Below are positions 57,350 through 64,000 of a stretch of DNA of 64,000 bases, in pieces. The stretch comes from Nocardia grenadensis NBRC 108939. Its GTDB lineage: Bacteria > Actinomycetota > Actinomycetes > Mycobacteriales > Mycobacteriaceae. Position numbers and translations under genes: made by a program. Position 1 is the stretch's first letter; every line of letters starts with the position of its first letter. The notes under the pieces were generated by a model that searched no databases, was not told the origin of the DNA, and saw only the letters and a list, made by a program, of their open reading frames with translations. The stretch is taken from the NCBI RefSeq assembly GCF_001613445.1, contig NZ_BDCJ01000010.1:62001-126000 (forward strand), written 5' to 3'.

Positions 57350-57350
<1 letters not shown>
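57000..57350 (-). CDS. hisI: Phosphoribosyl-AMP cyclohydrolase
   Basis: A 116-aa enzyme opening the PR-AMP adenine ring (third step of His synthesis). [40 protein letters not shown] and [32 protein letters not shown] contain the metal/zinc ligands (Asp and Cys). The HisE domain is absent, as in mycobacteria where hisE is separate. Its ATG overlaps the hisF stop by one base (57350). It is the last gene of hisA-impA-hisF-hisI and ends 9 bp from the convergent MarR gene. Confidence 0.97.
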
Positions 57351-58123
<773 letters not shown>

Positions 58124-58187
58124 GGGTTCCTCATCGAAGCTGTGGGGTGCGGTCCGCGGCGGCCGCAGCGATGGCGGAGGTATCGCG

Positions 58188-59054
58188 TCATGGGTTCCCC
58201 TCCCCGCGCGGGCCGGCCGTATCGACCCGGTCCGAGACGGCGGTGTACCCGCTGCCCCGAGTCGCGGCGATCATATCCAGCAGTTCGGCGTGCACGCCCG
58301 GCGCGGCCGCCAGCACCGAACCGGATTCGATGGTCCAGTCCACACCTTCGAGGTCGGTGACCACGCCGCCCGCGCAGCGCACCATGAGCGCCCCGGCCGC
58401 GTTGTCCCACGGGTGATGCCCGAAGACGATCGCCCCGCCCAGCGTGCCCTCGGCGGTGAAGGCCAGATCGATACCGGTGGACCCGTGCATCCGCACCCGC
58501 GAGGACAGCGCGCTCAATGCCCCGAGCACCCGATGCCGGAACAGGCCCGGTACCCGCCCGGTGGATTCGATGTTGAAGGCCCCGAAACCGATCATCGCCT
58601 CGTCGAGCACGGCCGGCGCCAGCGGCGGCTGCGGCTTGCCGTCGAGCAGCAGCGGGCCACCCGCGACCGCTGCGTACCGGCGGCCCAGCGGCGGGAACCA
58701 GGCCAGGCCCAGGACCGGCTCCCCGTCCCGCACCAGCGCCAGCAGGGTGCCGGTGAGCGGGTGCCCGTTCGAGTAGTTGAAGGTGCCGTCGATGGGGTCC
58801 AGTACCCAGGCGGTACCGCTGGTGAGCGCGGGCCCGCCGAACTCCTCGCCGTGCACCTCGATCCCGGTCCGGTCGACGAGCCGGGCGGAGACGGTGCGTT
58901 CGAGTTCCAGATCCAGTTCGGTCGCGAAATCCCGTGACCCCTTGGCCACCGCGCTGGGCGCGCCCCGGCCTTCGAGGAAACGGCCGCTCACCCCGTCGAG
59001 GATCTCGGCGGCGGTGGCCAGCAGAGTGGTCAGTTCGCTGTCTGTTCCGGTCAT
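58188..59054 (-). CDS. impA: Inositol monophosphatase family protein (ImpA-type; possible histidinol-phosphatase)
   Basis: A 288-aa Mg-dependent phosphatase. The metal sites are [12 protein letters not shown] (GEE), [18 protein letters not shown] (DPIDGT) and [18 protein letters not shown] (WD-AAG). It dephosphorylates inositol phosphates; in some actinobacteria a homologue serves as histidinol-phosphate phosphatase (HisN). Its place between hisA and hisF, as M. tuberculosis impA, fits either. I choose ATG 59054 over a longer in-frame reading. hisA ends 25 bp upstream. Confidence 0.93.
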   Translation of the reverse strand: MTGTDSELTTLLATAAEILDGVSGRFLEGRGAPSAVAKGSRDFATELDLELERTVSARLVDRTGIEVHGEEFGGPALTSGTAWVLDPIDGTFNYSNGHPLTGTLLALVRDGEPVLGLAWFPPLGRRYAAVAGGPLLLDGKPQPPLAPAVLDEAMIGFGAFNIESTGRVPGLFRHRVLGALSALSSRVRMHGSTGIDLAFTAEGTLGGAIVFGHHPWDNAAGALMVRCAGGVVTDLEGVDWTIESGSVLAAAPGVHAELLDMIAATRGSGYTAVSDRVDTAGPRGEGNP

Positions 59055-59079
59055 CGTCTCGGCCCCCGATCGTCGCGGT

Positions 59080-59811
59080 TCACCGGACGGCGGCCAGCGC
59101 CTCGGGAAGGGTGAACCGGCCCGCGTACAGGGCCTTGCCCACGATCGCTCCCTCCACACCGTCGGGCACCAGGTCGGCGATCGCGGTGAGGTCGGCCAGA
59201 GCGGACACCCCGCCGGAGGCGATCACCGGCGCGTCGGTGGCCATGCACACCTCGCGCAGCAGATCCAGATTCGGTCCGGTGAGGGTGCCGTCCTTGGTGA
59301 CATCGGTGACGACGTACCGGGAGCAGCCGTCGCGTTCCAGGCGTTCGAGCACCTCCCACAGATCGCCGCCGTCGCTGACCCAGCCGCGCCCGCGCAGCCG
59401 GTACTCCCCGTCGACCTTCTGCACATCCAGCCCGACCGCGACCCGCTCGCCGTACTCCGCGATGGCCGACGCACACCACTGCGGGTCCTCGAGGGCGGCG
59501 GTCCCGAGGTTGACCCGGGCGCATCCGGTGGCCATCGCGGCCTTCAGCGATTCGTCGTCGCGGATCCCGCCGGACAGTTCGACGGCGACATCGAGTTCGC
59601 CGACGACCCGGGCGAGCAGTTCACGATTGGACCCACGGCCGAACGCGGCATCCAGATCGACCAGATGGACCCATTCGGCGCCGTCCTCCTGCCACGCCAG
59701 AGCCGCGTCGCGGGGCGAACCGTAACTGGTTTCGCTGCCCGCCGCGCCCTGTACCAGGCGGACGGCCTCTCCATTGGCGACATCGACAGCGGGCAGCAGC
59801 ACAAGACTCAC
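59080..59811 (-). CDS. hisA: Phosphoribosylformimino-AICAR ribotide isomerase HisA (PriA-type candidate)
   Basis: A 243-aa TIM barrel. [20 protein letters not shown] holds the catalytic Asp. [60 protein letters not shown] (second Asp) and [20 protein letters not shown] follow. In actinobacteria HisA is often bifunctional (PriA, also catalysing TrpF), and no trpF is present in the trp operon here, which fits. GTG start 59811. It heads a four-gene operon. Confidence 0.95.
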   Translation of the reverse strand: MSLVLLPAVDVANGEAVRLVQGAAGSETSYGSPRDAALAWQEDGAEWVHLVDLDAAFGRGSNRELLARVVGELDVAVELSGGIRDDESLKAAMATGCARVNLGTAALEDPQWCASAIAEYGERVAVGLDVQKVDGEYRLRGRGWVSDGGDLWEVLERLERDGCSRYVVTDVTKDGTLTGPNLDLLREVCMATDAPVIASGGVSALADLTAIADLVPDGVEGAIVGKALYAGRFTLPEALAAVR

Positions 59812-60011
59812 TCGGAACAGCCTAGTAGGTACGGCCCGGCGCTCCCCATCCGCAGTCCGCGCACGACCGGGCGGAGAAGACGACGGACCGGTTAGCCGTG
59901 TGTTCGCCCGGCCCGCGCGGCGACGCGGGCGAGCGCCCGCAGGCCGACGCACTCGGACGATCGGCCGCGCGCTAAGGTGACAGCACCCACTGGGGCGGTC
60001 GAGGTGCCCGC

Positions 60012-60100
60012 TACACTCGTCCCGAACGCGTGAGTGGTCAAGGACGCGGCATGTCACGATTTCGAGAAGGTTCGGAGTAGGCGCCATCGATACCGGTCAG
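60012..60100 (+). promoter_or_regulatory. Kinase promoter and leader with a mini-ORF
   Basis: A -10-like TACACT lies at 60012-60017. Between it and the kinase there is a short frame GTG 60030 to TAG 60080, including ATG 60051 (MSRFREGSE). GGAG at 60074-60077 overlaps its end and lies 8 nt before an ATC (60086). The 289-bp gap 59812-60100 holds no other gene. Confidence 0.4.
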
Positions 60101-61669
60101 TTGATCGCGGATCACTACCGCCTGGTCGAGCAGATTGGTAGCGGCGGCACAGGCGTGGTCTGGCGTGCCGTCGACGAGCGTCTGCAACGGTCGGTGGCGA
60201 TCAAGCAGATCCACATCAAACCCAGTCTGCCGCCCGCGGAGCGCGATGTGCTCCGGCAGCGAGCGACCCGGGAGGCCCGCAACGCGGCCCGGTTCCAGCA
60301 TCCGAATGCCATCGTGGTCTTCGATATCACCGAGCACGGCGGCGATCCGTGCCTGGTGATGGAGTACATGCAATCCCGCAGTCTGGCGCAGGTGCTGTCG
60401 GCGCAGGGACCGCTGCCGCTACCGCAGGTCGCCCGGATCGGCGAACAGGTGGCCTCGGCGCTCATCGCGGCGCACCAGGCCGGCATCGTGCACCGCGATG
60501 TGAAACCGGGCAACGTACTGCTCGACGATCACGGCACCGTGAAGATCACCGACTTCGGTATCTCCCGGGCCACCGGCGATGTCACGCTCACCGAAACCGG
60601 CCTGATCTGCGGAACCGCCGCGTATCTCGCGCCGGAGGTGGCGCGCGGTGCCGATCCGACACCGGCCGCGGACGTGTTCGCCCTGGGCGCCACGCTTTTC
60701 CATGCGCTGGAAGGCGAGCCGCCGTTCGGGTCCGGCAACCCGCTCAAGGTGCTCTACGCGGCGGCCAACGGTCAGGTGAGCGAACCGCAGAACGCGGGCC
60801 CCGCCACCGATTTCGTGCTGGATCTGCTCAGCTCGGATCCGCGGGACCGGCCGACCATGCGCGAGGCCCGGGAAGCGCTGACCCGGTTCGCCGGGTTCGA
60901 GAACTCCGCGGCCGAGCACGGCGGTTTCGTACCGGCCCGCGAAGCCTTCGATCGCAATGGCGGCAACGGCCACGGCGGTGCCGCGGTCAGCACCATGGAA
61001 TCGCCGGCTCCCGGCCGCAACGGCGGCCCGGCGGAGGAGGCCCCGCCGCGGCGCCGCCCGGAACCGCGGTCGGCCGGGCGCAACGCGCAGGAGTCGCGGC
61101 CGCCACGCCGGCCGGCGAACCACCCGCCCACGAGCACCCAGCCGGTCGCGGGGAAATCGGGTGGTAACGGCGGAGTCAAACGCGCGGTGGTCATCGGCGG
61201 TATCGCCGGGGCCGCGGTCGTCGGCGGTGTGCTGTTCTTCAACTCCACCGATTCCGGTGACAACGGTTCGGCTCGGGCGGACACCACGACCAGCGCCACC
61301 GTCTCGAACTCGCCCGATACCCCGGCGGCCAGCGGTCCCACGGTGGGTGCCACGGCCAGCACCGGCTCGGTGGAATGGGTGCAGGCCGGACAGCTGATCG
61401 AGCAGTTCTATCTGGATCCCACCGGGTCCTGGTCGCTGCTGACCCCCGCCGCCCAGCAGGTGTACGGGAGCCAGCAGGACTTCCAGCAGTACTGGTCGGC
61501 CCGCACGGTGCAGAACTTCAGCCGGATCGAGGCGTTCAAGGGCAACAACCCCGACGGTTCGGTGGATATGCGGGTGAACAACCTCAGTTACGGCGGCCAG
61601 ACCCGTACCCCGACCCTGCGGATCATCAGCTCCGGCGGCAATCTGCTGATCGACAGCGATACCCGCTGA
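60101..61669 (+). CDS. Serine/threonine protein kinase (PknA/B-like, membrane-anchored)
   Basis: A 522-aa receptor-type Hanks kinase. Glycine loop QIGSGGTGVVWRAVDE, VAIKQI (Lys), IVHRDVKPGNVLLDDHG (catalytic loop), ITDFGISRATGDVTLTETGL (DFG and activation loop) and GTAAYLAPEVARG span about residues 1-260. A Pro/Arg/Gly-rich juxtamembrane linker follows (PPRRRPEPRSAGRNAQESRP), then the helix AVVIGGIAGAAVVGGVLFFN (about 365-385) and a 130-aa outer domain. The start is unsure: TTG 60101 has no RBS, whereas ATC 60086 does. Confidence 0.9.
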   Translation: MIADHYRLVEQIGSGGTGVVWRAVDERLQRSVAIKQIHIKPSLPPAERDVLRQRATREARNAARFQHPNAIVVFDITEHGGDPCLVMEYMQSRSLAQVLSAQGPLPLPQVARIGEQVASALIAAHQAGIVHRDVKPGNVLLDDHGTVKITDFGISRATGDVTLTETGLICGTAAYLAPEVARGADPTPAADVFALGATLFHALEGEPPFGSGNPLKVLYAAANGQVSEPQNAGPATDFVLDLLSSDPRDRPTMREAREALTRFAGFENSAAEHGGFVPAREAFDRNGGNGHGGAAVSTMESPAPGRNGGPAEEAPPRRRPEPRSAGRNAQESRPPRRPANHPPTSTQPVAGKSGGNGGVKRAVVIGGIAGAAVVGGVLFFNSTDSGDNGSARADTTTSATVSNSPDTPAASGPTVGATASTGSVEWVQAGQLIEQFYLDPTGSWSLLTPAAQQVYGSQQDFQQYWSARTVQNFSRIEAFKGNNPDGSVDMRVNNLSYGGQTRTPTLRIISSGGNLLIDSDTR

Positions 61670-61690
61670 CGGCCGGCCGGCTCCGGGACA

Positions 61691-62046
61691 CCGGATCTGC
61701 TGGCGGAGTTCGCCGCGGCCCCGGCTCGGTATCGCGCCGGGGGCCCGCCTCGGTCTCGCCGATCTGCTCGTACACCAGCAGGACATCCCGCCCGCTCGGC
61801 CGGCCCCATGACATCCCCGCCGACTGGGTGCGCGCCGTGATCGACCGGCCCGACCCTTTTACCCGTCCCGAGCGGTATACGAAGGGGTTACCGTTCGCCG
61901 CGACAGATTTCGACTGGGTGAAAGGGTCCGGTCCTGCGGTACGGAGCCGGGGCGAGGCGCTAGCGTTGGCGATGGTCGGCCGTCCGGTGGTCCTCGACCA
62001 ACTCGAGGGCGAGGGGGTGGCGGAACTGCGTCGCCGCTGTAGCTGA
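61691..62046 (+). pseudogene. Remnant of a maleylpyruvate isomerase-type (MDMPI/DinB_2, TIGR03083-like) gene with two frameshifts
   Basis: Three pieces in three frames read consecutively: PDLLAEFAAAPARYR (from 61691), then ARLGLADLLVHQQDI (about 61744-61787), then RPLGRPHDIPADWVRAVIDR and a C-terminus with LPFAATDFDWVKGSGP and MVGRPVVLDQLEGEGVAELR to the stop at 62046. Joined they give the C-terminal half of a mycothiol-dependent isomerase-like protein. The N-terminal half with the metal-binding His residues is missing. So this is a 5'-truncated, twice-frameshifted remnant between the kinase and the DUF1579-like gene. Confidence 0.7.
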
Positions 62047-62082
62047 ACATCAGGGTTCGCTCCACCGATGGGAGACGCGTAG

Positions 62083-62514
62083 ATGACCGAGTCCGCGCTG
62101 TCCGCGATGGGCAGGATGGTCGGTGAATGGAACACGACCACCAGCCTGTACCCCGATATCACCGGGCATACGGTGATCGAGTGGATGCCCGACGCACGGT
62201 TCCTGGTGGTCCACTACACGGTCCCGGAGGCCGGGATCAGCCTGGTACAAGTCGTCGGGGCCGACGACTTGTACCAGGACCGTCTCGTGATCCTGCAGTA
62301 CGACCAGACCGGCGAACACCGCATCTACCAGGGGTCGTTCGATGGACCGCTATGGCGGGTGTGGCGTGACGCCCCCGGCGCATCCCAACGGTTCACCGGA
62401 AACCTGGACGAGGCGGGGAACACAATGCGCGCCACCTGGGAGCGGTCGGACTCCGAACTCGATCCCCGCAGCTGGGATCACGATTTCGATATCGTCTTCA
62501 CCCGTATCTGCTGA
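62083..62514 (+). CDS. DUF1579-like hypothetical protein
   Basis: A 143-aa lipocalin-like protein: LSAMGRMVGEWNTTTSLYPD, GHTVIEWMPDARFLVVHYTV, RIYQGSFDGPLWRVWRDAPG and QRFTGNLDEAGNTMRATWER resemble DUF1579 and related proteins of unknown function. ATG 62083, preceded by GATGGGAGAC. The codons for LVQVVGADDLYQ (62241-62278) form an 18-bp perfect inverted repeat, which is unusual inside a gene. It follows the decayed MDMPI remnant. Confidence 0.75.
   Translation: MTESALSAMGRMVGEWNTTTSLYPDITGHTVIEWMPDARFLVVHYTVPEAGISLVQVVGADDLYQDRLVILQYDQTGEHRIYQGSFDGPLWRVWRDAPGASQRFTGNLDEAGNTMRATWERSDSELDPRSWDHDFDIVFTRIC
62241..62278. repeat. 18-bp perfect inverted repeat with a 2-nt loop inside a coding gene
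   Basis: CCTGGTACAAGTCGTCGG (62241-62258), GG, CCGACGACTTGTACCAGG (62261-62278). All 18 pairs match. It can form a hairpin in RNA or a cruciform in DNA. Confidence 0.95.
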
Positions 62515-62678
62515 TGTCACCGAGAGAATCTGCTCGGTGACCACGGTCCGACAGGTGTACGTGCGCCTTCCGTCCGTACGTGCGTGGACTGCGACCGGGC
62601 TTCGCGCGAGGGCACCCATTAGGCTGGGGCCGCACCCTGTGCTGATGTTCCAGGCCGAAGACGAGGACCGAAAACACC

Positions 62679-64000
62679 ATGACATCCCGTATCGAGCTCG
62701 CCCGCGTGGATCTGCGCGGTCGCACTCCCACGACCGCGCAACTGCGCACCGCGCTGCCACGCGGTGGTGTCGATGTGGACTCGGTACTGCATCAGGTGCG
62801 GCCCGTGGTGGAGGCCGTCCGTGATCGCGGCGCGGCCGCGGCGCTGGAATTCGGCGCGAAGTTCGACGGGGTCACCCCGGACTCCGTGCGTGTCCCGGCG
62901 CAGCGGCTCGCCGCTGCCCTGGACGAGCTCGATCCGGCGGTACGCGCCGCGCTGGAGGTCGCGATCGACCGCACCCGCGCGGTGCACGCCGATCAGCGGC
63001 GCACCGACACCGCCACCGAGGTGGTGCCGGGCGGGACCGTGACCGAGCGCTGGGTCCCGGTGGAGCGGGTCGGGCTGTACGTGCCCGGCGGTAACGCGGT
63101 CTACCCGTCCAGCGTCGTGATGAACGTGGTCCCGGCCCAGGCCGCCGGGGTGGAATCGCTGGTGGTGGCCTCGCCGCCGCAGCAGCAGTTCGGCGGGCTC
63201 CCGCACCCCACCATCCTGGCCGCCGCCCGGCTGCTGGGAGTCGACGAGGTGTGGGCGGTCGGCGGGGCGCAGGCGGTGGCGCTGCTGTCCTACGGCGGCA
63301 CCGATACCGACGGCGCCGAGCTGCTGCCGGTCGATCTGATCACCGGTCCCGGCAATATCTACGTGACCGCCGCCAAACGGCTCTGCCGCGGCCTGGTCGG
63401 GATCGACGCCGAGGCCGGTCCCACTGAGATCGCCGTGCTGGCCGACGCCACCGCCGACCCGGTGCACGTGGCCGCCGACCTGATCAGCCAGGCCGAACAC
63501 GATGTGCTCGCGGCCAGTGTGCTGGTCACCGACAGCCCCGAGCTGGCCGATGCGGTGGACACGGCGCTGACCGCGCAGCTGCCGGTGGTGAAACACGCCG
63601 ATCGGGTCACCACGGCGCTCACCGGGACGCAATCGGGCACCGTGCTGGTCGACGATATCGAGCAGGGCCTGCGGGTGGTCAACGCCTATGCCGCCGAACA
63701 CCTGGAGATCCAGACCGCAGATGCCGCGGCCGTGGCCGCCCGGGTACGCAGCGCGGGCGCGATCTTCGTCGGCCCCTACGCCCCGGTCAGTCTCGGCGAC
63801 TACTGCGCCGGCTCCAATCACGTGCTGCCCACGGCCGGATGTGCCCGGCATTCGTCCGGGCTCAGCGTGCAGACTTTCCTGCGCGGAATCCACGTGGTGG
63901 AGTACAGCGAGACGGCCCTGAAAGATGTGGCCGGACATGTCGTCGCGCTGGCCGATGCCGAGGATCTGCCCGCCCACGGCCAGGCCGTCCGCGCGCGTTT
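62679..64000 (+). CDS. hisD: Histidinol dehydrogenase, partial at right edge
   Basis: About 440 codons are visible, nearly the whole 435-445 aa enzyme, which oxidises histidinol to histidine in the last two steps. [60 protein letters not shown] and [16 protein letters not shown] are conserved. [37 protein letters not shown] (Zn ligand Gln/His) and [11 protein letters not shown] (catalytic Glu-His) complete the site. ATG 62679 follows GAGGACCG. It is on the plus strand, opposite to hisA-impA-hisF-hisI. Confidence 0.97.
   Translation, partial: MTSRIELARVDLRGRTPTTAQLRTALPRGGVDVDSVLHQVRPVVEAVRDRGAAAALEFGAKFDGVTPDSVRVPAQRLAAALDELDPAVRAALEVAIDRTRAVHADQRRTDTATEVVPGGTVTERWVPVERVGLYVPGGNAVYPSSVVMNVVPAQAAGVESLVVASPPQQQFGGLPHPTILAAARLLGVDEVWAVGGAQAVALLSYGGTDTDGAELLPVDLITGPGNIYVTAAKRLCRGLVGIDAEAGPTEIAVLADATADPVHVAADLISQAEHDVLAASVLVTDSPELADAVDTALTAQLPVVKHADRVTTALTGTQSGTVLVDDIEQGLRVVNAYAAEHLEIQTADAAAVAARVRSAGAIFVGPYAPVSLGDYCAGSNHVLPTAGCARHSSGLSVQTFLRGIHVVEYSETALKDVAGHVVALADAEDLPAHGQAVRAR

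Overview
The window is chromosomal DNA of a high-GC actinobacterium of the order Mycobacteriales, most likely Nocardia or a close relative. The evidence is the very GC-rich codon use, many GTG starts, an MspA-type porin, a PdtaR-type ANTAR regulator, a TIGR02234 protein inside the trp operon, a CoaE-GrpB fusion, and a gene order that from right to left follows the Mycobacterium tuberculosis block his - bcpB - trp - lgt - pyk - tesB - pdtaR - polA - rpsA - coaE - uvrB - uvrA - infC/rpmI/rplT. I see no prophage, insertion sequence, rRNA gene or CRISPR array.

Layout. 0-1.4 kb: an ArsR / SRPBCC / DHFR-like operon cut by the left edge. 1.5-3.3 kb: the infC-rpmI-rplT translation operon, with infC starting at ATC. 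3.4-7.5 kb: a DinB-like gene, a DUF1844 gene and uvrA. 7.8-13.6 kb: a lone ketosynthase diverging from a PAS-PAS-GGDEF diguanylate cyclase, then HelD and a universal stress protein. 13.8-18.7 kb: DoxX, an AraC regulator, a VOC protein, uvrB and a DUF402 protein. 18.7-24.2 kb: coaE-grpB, a 70-aa gene, rpsA, a methyltransferase, and an SPFH/ribbon-helix-helix pair behind a 26-bp dyad. 24.3-29.3 kb: an IPMDH-like dehydrogenase, a polar amino acid ABC transporter, a LigT gene broken by an amber codon, and a thioredoxin. 29.3-31.2 kb: a free-standing LeuA regulatory domain preceded by what looks like a complete Leu/Val attenuator, then an MspA-like porin. 31.7-41.3 kb: polA, the livKHMGF branched-chain amino acid transporter, pdtaR and tRNA-Leu(CAA). 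41.4-45.6 kb: a DUF1254/DUF1214 protein, a cytokinin dehydrogenase-like flavoprotein and a low-molecular-weight phosphatase. 45.6-48.8 kb: tesB, pyk and a TM2 protein. 48.9-55.8 kb: trpE-TIGR02234-trpC-trpB-trpA-lgt. 55.9-59.8 kb: a peroxiredoxin, a MarR regulator and hisA-impA-hisF-hisI. 60-64 kb: a Ser/Thr kinase, a decayed maleylpyruvate isomerase-like remnant, a DUF1579-like gene with an 18-bp perfect inverted repeat, and hisD running off the right edge on the opposite strand to hisAFI.

Most of the window is housekeeping: DNA repair and replication (uvrA, uvrB, polA), translation (infC, rpmI, rplT, rpsA, tRNA-Leu), amino acid biosynthesis (trp, his) and uptake (liv and a Gln/Glu-type ABC system), and central metabolism (pyk, coaE). 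Operons are tightly coupled by 4-nt ATGA or GTGA overlaps (liv, trp, the polar amino acid ABC system, hisF/hisI, SPFH/RHH). The most noteworthy signal is at 29.3-30.0 kb. A -35/-10 promoter lies 7 nt before a leaderless GTG that opens a 44-codon peptide carrying the rare codons CTA CTT GCC GTA GTA GTA. GC-rich hairpins follow, and then a 146-aa protein that is only the leucine-sensing domain of 2-isopropylmalate synthase.
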